Shown here: one piece after another, positions 30,045 through 39,825 of the stretch
Numbering within the stretch: position 1 is the first letter of the stretch
Layout: every line of letters starts with the position of its first letter
NCBI GenBank assembly: GCA_034429215.1
Contig: DAOUGI010000037.1
Location: forward strand, 1-48,145
Direction of reading: 5' to 3'
Origin: JAFGOG01 sp034429215
GTDB taxonomy: Bacteria > Chloroflexota > Anaerolineae > JAAYZQ01
DNA: 48,145 nucleotides
Translations under genes and position numbers: made by a program
Notes under the pieces: model-generated
Databases searched by the model: none
Told to the model about the DNA's origin: nothing
Seen by the model: the letters and a program-made list of their open reading frames with translations, nothing else

Positions 30045-31436
30045 TCACGGCTGGATATGCAAGCTGATGGGCAGGTACAAGAGGTACAGCTTGCGCGGCA
30101 CATAGTTGATGCCGCGGTAGGCCAGCCAGTTATCCTGGGAGCCTTCCTTCTGCGCTGTGACCAGGGCGACGATCGGCTGGTCTGCCTTGGCCGTGGCAGC
30201 GGCGTGCGTGTAGGCCAGCGCCAGCGGCGGCGGCTGCCACACATCGCCGGGTTCCACTACCGCCTGTTCGATGAGGACCTGGCCGTCGTCGGTGACGTAG
30301 CGCAGTGTGACGGTGGTGCTGATCTCGCCGACGTTCTGGATATACACCCCATAGCCGTGATGCCAGCCCTCATAACCGCCCAAAAGCATCGGCAGGGCGA
30401 CGTGAGTGGTGGCCCGGGTCGGGTCAAAAGCGCCGTAGGTGTACAGGCCGACCGGCTCCTGAGCCTTGTCGATAAGAGCATAGTAGGTCACGACCTTGGC
30501 CGTCACCGGTTGAGTGCTCGAGATCCAGACTGGACCATCGACGCCGGAGGAGATCGGCGCCCGCACGCTGCCCTGCGGCAGCAACGCGTAGGTGTCGATC
30601 GGGCCTGATGGGCCAAGCAGGGTGACGGCAGCCGGCAAGCTGCTGGCGTTTTTGACCGAAATCGCCGACGAGCCGTTCTGCCCTATGCCACCCCCCAAGA
30701 CCCACGGCGCAGCCCAGTGATGACCGGCCGCCGCCGGGGCGACGTAGGACCCTGCCCCCGGCAGTGCCAGACAGTTGTGGATGACCGTGACCTCAATCGG
30801 GTGGTCGGCTCCGATCACCGCGCCGCCGCTTAACAGAGAGGGCAGGAGAGTGGCCAGGACGTAGCTGGCCGAGGTGCCGGGCAGCAGGTCGAACGGCTGG
30901 CCCAGGAGCAGATCTCCTGCCTCGCCAAGGATGTCTATTGAGCCCAGCGTCTCAACCTGCCCCGGGTTGTGGACGAGCACGATGGTGCACAGATCGACCG
31001 GGATCTGGGCGATGCTGCCCAACTGCCCATCGTCCACCACTTCGAAAGTGGTGTTGCCCTGGATCGGCAGCAGAGCGCTGCCGCCGGCCTCGTCGCGGTG
31101 CAGGATCGTCGCCGCCACGTTGTGCTCCGAGTCGATGATCAACGTGCCGGCAAAGTCGGTGGGCAGGGGCGGCTGCATCTGTTCTGGCCGGTAAAAACGG
31201 GTGCCAAGCAGCGGGATCGTGTCGGTCAGGGTATAGACCGTCGTGCCGCTCATGTCGACGAAACGGGCGGTGATGTAGGCCGGCGCCCGATCCAGGTTCA
31301 CCACCTGGAACTCGGTGGCCGACCAGATGCCCCTGTCTCCGGCGTATGCCACCCCGATGACAACCAGGGCCAGGCCGGCGAGTATCAGAACGGCCAACGC
31401 TGCCCTGATCTGAGGTTGTGAAACGATCGATTTCAC
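30045..31436 (-). CDS. secreted protein with L-Y-L-P-type C-terminus, unknown
   Basis: 463 residues from GTG 31436, with GAGAGG upstream. An N-terminal membrane anchor or signal peptide (about residues 10-33, ending A-Y-A) precedes a beta-rich extracellular part built of repeated fibronectin/Ig-like segments (e.g. F-Q-V-V-N-L-D-R-A-P-A-Y-I-T-A-R-F). The end is K-L-Y-L-L-Y-L-P-I-S-L, close to the ends of the two secreted proteases in this window. No catalytic motif. It lies three bases after the kinase gene, so it is probably exported as part of a kinase-linked unit. Function unknown. Confidence 0.65.
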   Translation of the reverse strand: MKSIVSQPQIRAALAVLILAGLALVVIGVAYAGDRGIWSATEFQVVNLDRAPAYITARFVDMSGTTVYTLTDTIPLLGTRFYRPEQMQPPLPTDFAGTLIIDSEHNVAATILHRDEAGGSALLPIQGNTTFEVVDDGQLGSIAQIPVDLCTIVLVHNPGQVETLGSIDILGEAGDLLLGQPFDLLPGTSASYVLATLLPSLLSGGAVIGADHPIEVTVIHNCLALPGAGSYVAPAAAGHHWAAPWVLGGGIGQNGSSAISVKNASSLPAAVTLLGPSGPIDTYALLPQGSVRAPISSGVDGPVWISSTQPVTAKVVTYYALIDKAQEPVGLYTYGAFDPTRATTHVALPMLLGGYEGWHHGYGVYIQNVGEISTTVTLRYVTDDGQVLIEQAVVEPGDVWQPPPLALAYTHAAATAKADQPIVALVTAQKEGSQDNWLAYRGINYVPRKLYLLYLPISLHIQP

Positions 31437-31439
31437 TTT

Positions 31440-34400
31440 TCACCTCTCATTCTTGTCCAATGTAAGCAACATTGCTTTGAGTCGCTCGGTCAGATCGCGG
31501 TGGCCTGCCGCCTGAGACATGTCGAGCGCCGTGAGCACCTGCTCGCGCGCCGCTTGTGGTTGGCCCTGGAGGAGCAGCACGCGGGCCAGCCGCTCACGAG
31601 CCTCCTCTTCGTCCAGGCGGATGCCCATAGCCTGGGCCAGATCGAGCGCCCGGTGGGCATAATCGCTCGCTGCCGGCAGGTCTTGGACACTCACATAGAC
31701 GTCGGCAAATACCTTGTAGGTGTTGAGCAGTCGCTCTCGCTCGCCCAGGTCGGCTGCCAGCGACTCGGCCTCGCGCAGGTGCTCCAACGCCTGTTGGTAG
31801 GCGCCCATGGCGTTGTACACCTCTCCCAGGTTGTTGTGGGCCATCACGATGCCCGACAGGTGCCCAATCTGCTGGCATACGGCCAGCGTCTTTTCATAGT
31901 TGGCCAACGCGGCCTGGTATTCGTGCTGCCGGACAAGGATCACACCCATGTTGTTGTGCAGGAACGCCTGGCCCAGCCGGTGCCCTGTCTCCTCGCACAG
32001 CTTCAGCGCCCGGCTGTAGGCCGCCTGGGCTGCCTCAAAGTCATCCTGGTCTTCGTACATGATACCCAGGTTATTGAGGGTGTGGGCGAGCCCTCCTTTG
32101 TCGTCTGCCGCCTCTCTGAGGGCCAGGCTGCGCTGGAAGGCTTTGACGGCCGCGGCATAATTGACCTGATAGCGGTGCACCGTCCCCAGACAGTCATAAG
32201 CGCCGGCCCGCACCCCGTCATCGCCGGTCGCTTCCGCCAACTGCAAGGCCTGCCGGCTGTGCTCGATCGCCTCTAGCGGGCGGCCCTGGTGGACCGCGAT
32301 CCAGCCAAGCTCCAGTACCAGCGCTGCTCTCGTCCTGGGGAAGGCTTCTGCCGGTTCCAGGGCGCTCAATCCCCACTCCAGGCTGAGGATGGCTTCGCCG
32401 TACTGGCCGCGATATTTGTGGCAGGCGCTCAGCCTGTGCCAGGTGGTTGCCACCGCTTCAGGATCGAGCTCGCCGGCTTGGAGGAGAGCCAGCCGGGCTC
32501 GGAAGCAGGTCGCCGCGAGCTCGTATTCGCCGATTACCAGGCACACCTCGCCCAAGCCTTCATTTAGCGCCAGCTCATCGGCACGCAAGGCGGCCCGCTC
32601 GGCCTCGGGCAAGCCGGCCAGTGCTTTGAGGGCCAATTGGTAGGCGTGGATGGCTTGCTGGTTGGCGTACACCCGCCGCGCCCGGTCGCCGGCCTGCCGG
32701 CCGTAGGTCACCGCCCGGGCCGGGTCGCCGCCCTCGACAAAGTGGTGGGCCAACTGGCCGGCCACCAGGTCCAACTGCCCGGCAAAGACCTGCTCCAGCG
32801 CATTGCCCGCGGCGCGGTGCAGCAGCCGCCGCCGCCGGCCGGGCAGGCCGGCATAGATCACCTCCTGCATCATGCCGTGGCTGAACCGGTAGCGGTCCTG
32901 ATGTGGATCGCGAACTTCTTCGATCAGCCTCGCCCGCAGCAGGTCGGTGATGGCATCCAGCAGGGCTTCTTCGCTGTAGCTATTCAATGCCAGCAGGGCG
33001 TCGAACGTGAACTCGCGGCCAAGCACCGCCGCTCGCTCCAGTACCTCCCGCTCGCCGGCAGGCACGGCGCTCAGCCGGCGCTCGATCAGGTCGCTGATCG
33101 TCGACGGCGGCGACAGCGCTTCCAGGCTCACAGCCGTCACATCACCCACCAGTCGCCACCGGCCATCCTGGCGCTGGAGCCGGCCCTCCTCGGCCAGCAT
33201 CCTGAGCAGCTCTTCGACGAAGAACGGATTTCCCTCGGCATACTGAAAGATCGGCCCGGCCAGCGCCTCTGGCGCCTGGGACAGCCCCAGGAGTGCAGCC
33301 AACAGGTCGGCGGTGGCCTGGGAGGGCAGGGGAGCCAGCTCGATCCGATCTACCAGTCGCTGCCGGCTCAGGGCCCAGATCAACCGGGTCAGCGGATGCT
33401 GATCGTCCCGTTCTTCCCGGCGGACTGTGCCGCAAATCAGGATCGGGTGACCCTGGCTGTTGCGGACCAGGTAACCCAGCAGCTCGAGCGAGGCGTCGTC
33501 GATCCAATGGAGGTCATCCAGCACCAGCAACAGCGGCTGGCGATCGCTCAGACGGGCCAGCAGCCGGGATGTGGCATCGAACAGGCGCAGCCGCGCTTGG
33601 TTGGGCTCTAGTTCGGCCAACTCGACGCTGCTCTCCAGGCCGGGGAGAAGCGGCTGTAGCTCGGCTTCCAGGCCGCCGAACAACGATCGGTCGTCGGCCC
33701 GGTCGGCCAGCAAGGGGCGAAACGCCTCGACGAAAGGGCCATACGGCAGGCGTTCTCCCTCGTAGCAACTGCCGGTCAGGACCTTGCCGCCTCGCCGGCG
33801 CACCTGGTTGGCCAGCTCGCGCACCAGGCGGGTCTTACCCACACCGGCTTCGCCTTCCACTATGGCAAGTGCGCCTTGCCGCTGCCAGGCCTGATCCAGC
33901 AGGGCCGTCAAGCGGGCCATCTCGGCTTCACGACCCACCAGGTGGGCGCGAAGCACCAGATCGGCGCGGTGCAGAGCTGCCGCAGCCGGCCGCGCTGCGC
34001 CGACTGGATGCTCGCCGATCTGCTGCACAGCGGCCAGTAGATCGTCGGCCGTGGCCGGGCGATCGGCAGGCCGCTTGGCCAGCAGGCGCATGACCAGCTC
34101 GACAAAGGCAGGGGACAGGTCAGCCTGGAAAGCGGTGGGTGGGATGGGCGCCGTCTGGATGTGTCCCAGCAGCACGGCGACCGGCGAGTCACCGGTGAAA
34201 GGCAGCCTCCCGGTGGCCAATTCGTACAGGATGACGCCCATGGCGTACAGGTCGGCCCGCGCGTCGAGGGGCTGGCCCTGGGCCTGCTCGGGAGCCATAT
34301 AGTTGACTGTGCCCAGCAGGTCACCGCTGCTGGTCAGCGGCGCTGAGGCGTCGTGCCCCCGGGCCAGGCCAAAATCCATCAACTTGAGCGACCAGCCGCG

Positions 34401-34874
34401 CTCGGCCAGCCTTTCGGGCAGCCGGCCTTGAGCGGCGGTCAGCATGACATTGCCCGGTTTCAGGTCGCGATGGATCAGCCCATGGGCGTGGATGTAGGAC
34501 AACCCCTGGCACAGGGGGACGGCCAGCGGCAGGATCTCTTCCTCCGGCAGCCAGCCGCCCCGACTTGAGCGATAGGCCGCCAGGTCGGCGCCGGTCAGCA
34601 GCTCCATGACGAAGTAGGGCGTGCCGTCCCACTGGCCATGATCATAGACGGCCACGATGCACGGGTGTGACAGGCGGGTCAGGATGCGGAACTCGCGACG
34701 GAAGCGGTGGCGGTGTTCTTCTCCCTCCAACAGGTCGAGCAGGATCTTGACCGCCACAGGCCGGCCGGCGGTCAGATCCTGGGCACGGTAGACTGCCCCC
34801 ATGCCGCCGGAGCCCAGCCGCTCCTCCAGCCGGTAGCGATCCCCAAGAACCTTACCGGTCAGGGACGGTGACAT
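31440..34874 (-). CDS. Ser/Thr protein kinase fused to AAA ATPase and TPR domains
   Basis: 1144 residues from ATG 34874 (an upstream open stretch to 35000 lies within the preceding gene). Kinase domain (about 1-270): G-S-G-G-M-G-A-V-Y, V-A-V-K-I-L, H-R-D137-L-K-P-G-N, D-F-G-L-A-R, A-P-E-Q. Next a predicted ATPase (about 315-700) opening L-V-G-R-E-A-E-M, with Walker A G-E-A-G-V-G-K347-T and Walker B L-L-V-L-D-D-L-H. The last 380 residues are TPR-type helical repeats (A-x-x-x-Y-x-x-A-L). The layout resembles STAND/MalT-type regulators with a kinase in front. It is seven bases after the glycogen phosphorylase gene and may respond to energy or sugar state. Confidence 0.85.
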   Translation of the reverse strand: MSPSLTGKVLGDRYRLEERLGSGGMGAVYRAQDLTAGRPVAVKILLDLLEGEEHRHRFRREFRILTRLSHPCIVAVYDHGQWDGTPYFVMELLTGADLAAYRSSRGGWLPEEEILPLAVPLCQGLSYIHAHGLIHRDLKPGNVMLTAAQGRLPERLAERGWSLKLMDFGLARGHDASAPLTSSGDLLGTVNYMAPEQAQGQPLDARADLYAMGVILYELATGRLPFTGDSPVAVLLGHIQTAPIPPTAFQADLSPAFVELVMRLLAKRPADRPATADDLLAAVQQIGEHPVGAARPAAAALHRADLVLRAHLVGREAEMARLTALLDQAWQRQGALAIVEGEAGVGKTRLVRELANQVRRRGGKVLTGSCYEGERLPYGPFVEAFRPLLADRADDRSLFGGLEAELQPLLPGLESSVELAELEPNQARLRLFDATSRLLARLSDRQPLLLVLDDLHWIDDASLELLGYLVRNSQGHPILICGTVRREERDDQHPLTRLIWALSRQRLVDRIELAPLPSQATADLLAALLGLSQAPEALAGPIFQYAEGNPFFVEELLRMLAEEGRLQRQDGRWRLVGDVTAVSLEALSPPSTISDLIERRLSAVPAGEREVLERAAVLGREFTFDALLALNSYSEEALLDAITDLLRARLIEEVRDPHQDRYRFSHGMMQEVIYAGLPGRRRRLLHRAAGNALEQVFAGQLDLVAGQLAHHFVEGGDPARAVTYGRQAGDRARRVYANQQAIHAYQLALKALAGLPEAERAALRADELALNEGLGEVCLVIGEYELAATCFRARLALLQAGELDPEAVATTWHRLSACHKYRGQYGEAILSLEWGLSALEPAEAFPRTRAALVLELGWIAVHQGRPLEAIEHSRQALQLAEATGDDGVRAGAYDCLGTVHRYQVNYAAAVKAFQRSLALREAADDKGGLAHTLNNLGIMYEDQDDFEAAQAAYSRALKLCEETGHRLGQAFLHNNMGVILVRQHEYQAALANYEKTLAVCQQIGHLSGIVMAHNNLGEVYNAMGAYQQALEHLREAESLAADLGERERLLNTYKVFADVYVSVQDLPAASDYAHRALDLAQAMGIRLDEEEARERLARVLLLQGQPQAAREQVLTALDMSQAAGHRDLTERLKAMLLTLDKNER

Positions 34875-34881
34875 CGACGCT

Positions 34882-37461
34882 CTACATCCCCCACAAAACC
34901 AGTCCCATTTCAAACGGGCTGCCGAGGTCCTCATGATGGGGCAGGATGCGCAGGGCATAGCCGTAGCGGCCGCTGCTGTGGCAGGGGATGGCGCCGGCAA
35001 AGATGTAACTGCCCTCGCCTTTGGATTGGGCGATCAGCATCGGCACGACGTGGCTTTCAACGATCTGCCCCTCGGCATCCAATGGGCCGTAGAACAGCTC
35101 CACCGCCACGTCGGTCGGTTTCAGCGTTCCCAGGTGCACCTGAGCCTGAACCTGGAGCTGATCGCCCACCTGTAGGTCCTGGCCGGCCGACTGTTCGGCT
35201 GTGGCGCCTTCGATGCGGAGCTGTGACCACTGGGCAGTGATCTTGTTTTTCCATGCGGCCAGGGCCTTGGCCCGCGCTGCGCTCGAGTTCTCTCCCATCA
35301 ACCGCTTGACCCGTTTGGCCGCGGGCACATAGCACAGCTCGCTGTATTCGCCCACCATGCGGTTGGTGTTAAAGACCTGGGCGTGGCGGCTCATGGCCGA
35401 TTTCATCTTGGCGATCCAACCGCGGGGCAGCCCATCGCGCCCCCGGTCGTAAAAGAGCGGGATGATATCCTGTTCGAGCAGGTCGTAGATGGCGTTCGAC
35501 TCGACCGTGTCCTGGTACTCGAACTGGTCGTCGCGGTACTCTTCGCCGCCGCCAATCGCCCAGCCGGTGTCGGGCGTATAGCCTTCGTCCCACCAGCCGT
35601 CGAGGATGCTGACGTTGAGGGCGCCGTTGGCGGTAGCTTTCATGCCGCTGGTTCCGCTGGCCTCGTGGGGGCGGCGGGGGGTGTTCAGCCATACATCCAC
35701 CCCCTGCACCAGATAGCGGGCCACAACCATGTCATAGTCCTCGATGAAGACGATCCGGTTGCGAAACTCTTGGCGGCGGGCCATGTGGATGATCTGGCGG
35801 ATCAGCTCTTTGCCCGGGTTATCCTGGGGATGGGCCTTGCCGGCAAAGATGAGCTGCACCGGGCGGTCCTTGTCACTCAGGATGCGGGCCAGGCGCTCGG
35901 CATCGTGAAACAGGAGGGCGGCTCGCTTGTAGGTGGCAAAGCGCCGGGCAAAGCCGATCGTCAGCGCCTCGGGGTCGAGCACTTCGTCGGCATGGCCGAT
36001 CTCTGCCGGGCCGCCGCCCCGCTTTTCCAGGTGGTCGCGCAGCCGCTGCCGGGCAAAGTTCACCAGCCGCTCGCGGCGCCGTTCATGGGTGCGCCACAGC
36101 TCCTCGTCAGGAATGCGGGTGGCCTGCTGCCAGATCTTGGGGTCGGCCGGCCGCTCGCTCCAGCGCGGCCCGAGGTAACGGTCGTACAGGCCGGCCATGT
36201 CGTTAGAGATCCACGACCTGGCGTGGATGCCGTTGGTGATGCCCAGGATCGGCACTTCATCGGTGGGCACCTGGGGCCACACTTCCTGAAACATCTGCCG
36301 TGACACCCTGCCGTGCAGGCGGCTGACGCCGTTGATGCGGTAGGCCAGGCGCATGGCCAGGATGGCCATGCAGAAATAGCCGTTGGGGTCGTTGGGGTTC
36401 ATCCGTCCCAAACCCAGGAACTCGTGCCGCGACAGGCCCAGCCGTGAATAGTAGCCGCTGAAGTAGTGATCGACCAGGTCAGGGTGGAACCAGTCGATGC
36501 CGGCCGGCACCGGGGTGTGGGTGGTGAACACGTGGCCGGCCATGGCTGCCTCGCGGGCTTCGGCAAAAGAAAGCCGGCAGTCCTGCATCAGCAGCCGGAT
36601 CCGTTCCAAGGCCAGGAAGGCGGAGTGGCCTTCGTTCATGTGGCACACGGTGGGGCGCAGGTTCAGCAGCTCGAGGGCGCGGATGCCACCGATGCCGAGC
36701 AAGATCTCCTGGCGGATGCGCATGTCGCTGTCGCCACCATACAACTGGTCGGTGATGTCCCGATCGGCGGGCTGGTTGCCCTCGACGTTCGAGTCGAGCA
36801 GGTAGAGCGGCACCCGACCGACCTGCGCCCGCCACACCCGGGCCTTGACCGTACGGCCTGGGTATTCCACCTCGACGATCAACGGCGCGCCACTCATCTG
36901 GCGTTCCAGAGTGATCGGCAGGTTGTAGAAATCGTTGTTGGGGTACTGCTCCTGCTGCCAGCCGTCGGGGTTCAGATATTGGTGAAAGTAGCCCTGCTGG
37001 TAGAGCAGGCCCACGCCCACCAGCGGCAGTCCCAGGTCGCTGGCCGATTTGAGGTGATCGCCGGCCAGGATGCCCAGGCCGCCGGCGTAGATGCCCAGGC
37101 TCTCGGTCAGGCCAAATTCGGCCGAAAAGTAGGCGATCCGGTGGCCGTCGGCGTTGGGGAAGGTCTTGCTATACCAGGTGCTTTTGGCCTGCATATAGCG
37201 GTCCAGGTCGCGGCTGACCCGCTCGAGGTGGGCCATAAACCCGTCATCGGCCATCGCCTCCTCGAACCGCTCCTGGCGGATGGTGCCCAGCATCAGCACC
37301 GGATTGTGGAGGGTCGTTTCCCACAGGTCACGGTCCAGCCGGCGAAATAGATCTATCTCGTCGTGGTTCCACGCCCACGACAGGTTATGGGCCAGGTCGC
37401 GCAGCCGATCGAGGCCGGCCGGCAGCGAGGGGATGACCCGAAAAGTGTGGCTTGGTCGCAT
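34882..37461 (-). CDS. glgP: alpha-glucan phosphorylase
   Basis: 859 residues with GGAGG upstream of the ATG. The N-terminal DUF3417 extension (L-R-D-L-A-H-N-L-S-W-A-W-N) marks the bacterial/archaeal short type. Catalytic features include G-G-L-G-I-L-A-G-D-H, M-N-E-G-H-S-A-F, T-N-G-I-H, and the pyridoxal phosphate site E-A-S-G-T-S-G-M-K608-A-T-A-N-G. It removes glucose-1-phosphate from glycogen or maltodextrin. It lies at the head of a minus-strand unit with the kinase/AAA/TPR gene and the secreted protein gene. A terminator-like hairpin of the upstream oxidoreductase gene lies 120 bases before it. Confidence 0.93.
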   Translation of the reverse strand: MRPSHTFRVIPSLPAGLDRLRDLAHNLSWAWNHDEIDLFRRLDRDLWETTLHNPVLMLGTIRQERFEEAMADDGFMAHLERVSRDLDRYMQAKSTWYSKTFPNADGHRIAYFSAEFGLTESLGIYAGGLGILAGDHLKSASDLGLPLVGVGLLYQQGYFHQYLNPDGWQQEQYPNNDFYNLPITLERQMSGAPLIVEVEYPGRTVKARVWRAQVGRVPLYLLDSNVEGNQPADRDITDQLYGGDSDMRIRQEILLGIGGIRALELLNLRPTVCHMNEGHSAFLALERIRLLMQDCRLSFAEAREAAMAGHVFTTHTPVPAGIDWFHPDLVDHYFSGYYSRLGLSRHEFLGLGRMNPNDPNGYFCMAILAMRLAYRINGVSRLHGRVSRQMFQEVWPQVPTDEVPILGITNGIHARSWISNDMAGLYDRYLGPRWSERPADPKIWQQATRIPDEELWRTHERRRERLVNFARQRLRDHLEKRGGGPAEIGHADEVLDPEALTIGFARRFATYKRAALLFHDAERLARILSDKDRPVQLIFAGKAHPQDNPGKELIRQIIHMARRQEFRNRIVFIEDYDMVVARYLVQGVDVWLNTPRRPHEASGTSGMKATANGALNVSILDGWWDEGYTPDTGWAIGGGEEYRDDQFEYQDTVESNAIYDLLEQDIIPLFYDRGRDGLPRGWIAKMKSAMSRHAQVFNTNRMVGEYSELCYVPAAKRVKRLMGENSSAARAKALAAWKNKITAQWSQLRIEGATAEQSAGQDLQVGDQLQVQAQVHLGTLKPTDVAVELFYGPLDAEGQIVESHVVPMLIAQSKGEGSYIFAGAIPCHSSGRYGYALRILPHHEDLGSPFEMGLVLWGM

Positions 37462-37580
37462 CTTTCCTCCGTATAGGTCCTGCTCGGTATTCTACTCCAG
37501 ATCGGAAAAAAGGAGAAATTGCCGGGATCGGCTTTCAGGATCTGTCCTGGCAGCTAACTATGGCCGCGCCTCGATCAAAA

Positions 37581-37605
37581 GGGGACAGGCTCTCTGCCTG
37601 TCCCC
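37581..37605 (-). terminator. terminator after the aldehyde oxidoreductase gene
   Basis: On the minus strand, ggggacaggc (37605-37596) pairs perfectly with gcctgtcccc (37590-37581) around a 5-base loop, followed by TTTT. It lies in the 223-base gap between the oxidoreductase stop and the glgP start; the rest of the gap shows nothing clear. Confidence 0.7.
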
Positions 37606-37684
37606 TCCTGCTATTCGATTCTTTGACGACAGAAGAGGGGGATTCTGCCCGCTGGCCGCGGTCGCAGAACTCGCCCCTTGGTTC

Positions 37685-39541
37685 TTATTGCAGCCAGGCC
37701 AGGCCCAGGCCGGCCAGCTTTTCCGGCGTGGGGAGCCCGGTTTCCTGATCCCACCCCATGGACTCAAAGTAGCTGTCCAGCGCCACTTCCAGGTTGACGA
37801 CCTCGCCTTCACCGCGGCCATCGACGGCCCGTTCCTCTAGAAAGCGGCGGGGCAGGGTGTCATCCTTGCGATCAAAGCCCAGGCGGGCGTTGACCATGCG
37901 CTCCAGGTTGATGACCCGCTCGGCGGCGCGCATCATCTCGGCGGTGGGCAGCTCGTGGCCGATGGCGGCTGAGGCCAGCCGCGCCCACGTGGCAGGCTTG
38001 ATGGCCAGCGTGATGGAGGCAAAGAGGCACACGCCCAGCATGTTGGTGGCCATACTCAGCTCTTGGAAGGACTTGATCCAGCCCTTGTTGCCATCCTCCA
38101 AGTAGTTGATGTCACCCTCGATGCCCATGCTTGGTTCCCGGTAGCCAAAGGCATCCACGCAGGAGGCGTAGGGCCGCAGGTGATCGGCGCCGCGGGCCGA
38201 GGTGGCGTGAACGACCGCCTCGCCCTTGCTGGCCCGCACCCCGTCGGCCGCCATTTCCATCCCTTTGACGTGGAGCGCAGCATGGTCGGCGGCAGGTCCC
38301 AGCTTTTCGGCTGCCCTTTTGACGCCCATAGCCAGCAGATCGCCGATCCCTGCCCGGTTGCCGATCAGCTTGACCGCTTCGACGACGGCATCGCCGTTGC
38401 CCCAGGTGAGATCCAGGCCGCCGGTCATCTCTTTGGTAAGGAGCCCCAGATCGTACCATTCCATGGCGGTGGCGATCACCTGCCCGGTGGAGATCACATC
38501 GAGCCCCATCGTGTTGGCGATGTGATTGGCAGCAGCCACGGCGTTGATGTCGGTGACCATGCACTTGCTGCCAAAAGCAGCCACGGTCTCATACTCTGGC
38601 CCGCCGCCATGCATGCCGGCATACTTGCCCTCTTTGATGGTGGTGGACCGCCCGCAGGCGATGGGGCAGCCGAAGCAGGCGTAGGGCTTGACCTGGAGTG
38701 TCTCGTGGTAGGCGTGGTAGGTCAGCTTGCCGACCGACTGGGGGAACTCGGTCCGTTGCCAGTTCTTGGTGGGCAGGATGCCAAGGGCGTTGATCGAATC
38801 GTAGAAGGAGGGGGTGCCAAAGGGGTGGAGCTCGTCGCGGACAAAGGCCTCGGCGAACAGCTCGTCGCGGGCGGCGACCGCTGCCTCTTTCAGCGCTTCC
38901 TTGTCGCCAATGGGCAACTGTTTGGAGCCCTTGACGGCAACCGCCTTCAGCAGCTTGCTGCCCATGGTCGCGCCGGGGCCGCCCCGCCCAAAGGCGCGGT
39001 GCTTGTCGGTCATGATGGCCGAAAAGAGCACGCCCTTTTCGCCTGCCGGGCCGATCGAGGCGATTTGCAGCCCCTTGACGCCAAGCTCGGCGGTGATGGC
39101 GTTTTCGGTGTCAGTCACCCCCTGGCCCCATAGCCCTGCGGCGTCACGGAACTCGACCCGGTCGTTGTTGATGTAGAGGTAGACCGGCTTGTCGGCCTTG
39201 CCGACGATGACCAGCAGGTCCCAGCCTGCCCTCTTGAGCGCCGGAGCAAAATGCCCGCCGGAGTTGGCCGCGCCCAGCGTGCCGGTTGCCGGCGAGTAAA
39301 AGACGGCGCAGCAGCGCCCGCTGCAGGGGGCCGCGGTGCCGGTCAGCGGCCCGGTGGCAAAGATCAGCGGCTGCGCGGGGTCCAGCGGAGCTTGGTCAGT
39401 GTGGACCAGATCGTAAAAGAGGCGCATGGCGACGCCTTCGCCGCCCAGATAGTCTTTCAGCCATGATTCCGGGATCTCCTGCTCCTTGGCGGTCCGCTTG
39501 CCGAGATCGACGAACAACATCTTGCCTGTGTAACCTTTCAT
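37685..39541 (-). CDS. aor: aldehyde:ferredoxin oxidoreductase (tungsten-pterin enzyme)
   Basis: 618 residues, ATG 39541 with GGAGGG upstream. N-terminal domain opens G-Y-T-G-K-M-L-F-V-D-L and has G-P-L-T-G-T and A-N-S-G-G-H-F (pterin contacts). The iron-sulfur cluster ligands are Y-A-C289-F-G-C292-P-I-A-C296 and C505 in M-L-G-V-C. These match AOR-family enzymes that oxidise aldehydes to acids with ferredoxin, using a tungsten bis-pterin cofactor. No partner ferredoxin gene is adjacent. Its 275-base leader has a promoter, a structured element and a terminator, suggesting control by cofactor level. Confidence 0.92.
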   Translation of the reverse strand: MKGYTGKMLFVDLGKRTAKEQEIPESWLKDYLGGEGVAMRLFYDLVHTDQAPLDPAQPLIFATGPLTGTAAPCSGRCCAVFYSPATGTLGAANSGGHFAPALKRAGWDLLVIVGKADKPVYLYINNDRVEFRDAAGLWGQGVTDTENAITAELGVKGLQIASIGPAGEKGVLFSAIMTDKHRAFGRGGPGATMGSKLLKAVAVKGSKQLPIGDKEALKEAAVAARDELFAEAFVRDELHPFGTPSFYDSINALGILPTKNWQRTEFPQSVGKLTYHAYHETLQVKPYACFGCPIACGRSTTIKEGKYAGMHGGGPEYETVAAFGSKCMVTDINAVAAANHIANTMGLDVISTGQVIATAMEWYDLGLLTKEMTGGLDLTWGNGDAVVEAVKLIGNRAGIGDLLAMGVKRAAEKLGPAADHAALHVKGMEMAADGVRASKGEAVVHATSARGADHLRPYASCVDAFGYREPSMGIEGDINYLEDGNKGWIKSFQELSMATNMLGVCLFASITLAIKPATWARLASAAIGHELPTAEMMRAAERVINLERMVNARLGFDRKDDTLPRRFLEERAVDGRGEGEVVNLEVALDSYFESMGWDQETGLPTPEKLAGLGLAWLQ

Positions 39542-39575
39542 AGTACCCTCCTACAGATTATGGATTTCAAAAACA

Positions 39576-39627
39576 AAAGGAGGCGGCCCTGCTGCGTCGA
39601 TTTTGGCGCAGCGGGGCCGCCTCCTTT
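39576..39627 (-). terminator. leader terminator of the aldehyde oxidoreductase gene
   Basis: Arms 39576-39598 and 39605-39627 pair at 21 of 23 positions in the minus-strand RNA around a 6-base loop, followed by TTTTGTTTTTG. It lies 35 bases before the start codon and after the promoter, so it must be overcome for expression. It is the likely output switch of the structured element upstream. Confidence 0.75.
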
Positions 39628-39641
39628 GCTAAATGGCGGGC

Positions 39642-39747
39642 GTGGGAATCGCTTCTCACACCGAACGCTCATCCGTCCCCGGGGGAGCGGGATGAGTCGG
39701 AGGCTTGGCTTGATCCCTTGGGGCAGCGGTGGGCATGTCCCAAGGAT
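39642..39747 (-). promoter_or_regulatory. structured leader, possible molybdenum/tungsten-cofactor riboswitch
   Basis: In the minus-strand RNA a first hairpin (39747-39739 with 39722-39713) is followed by A-A-G-C-C-A-A-G-C-C-U-C-C-G-A, a stem CUCAUCC/GGAUGAG (39696-39690 with 39674-39668) extended by CCGA/UCGG, and then G-U-G-U-G-A-G-A-A-G-C-G-A-U-U-C-C-C-A-C-G. This recalls the Moco/Tuco RNA motif, which senses the molybdenum or tungsten cofactor. The enzyme encoded downstream needs such a cofactor and a terminator follows at once. The match is from memory and needs a covariance-model search. Confidence 0.5.
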
Positions 39748-39825
39748 GGTAAGGTGCTAGAGCCGGATGGCCGTCAGGTGACCTCGCTGATTCGCGACCA
39801 GTCCGCATCTTGTAGATGCACGATA

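Noticed and set aside
39661..39747. Cobalamin or THF riboswitch
   Set aside because: The B12 box and the THF core sequences are not found; the Moco-like pattern and the downstream enzyme fit better.
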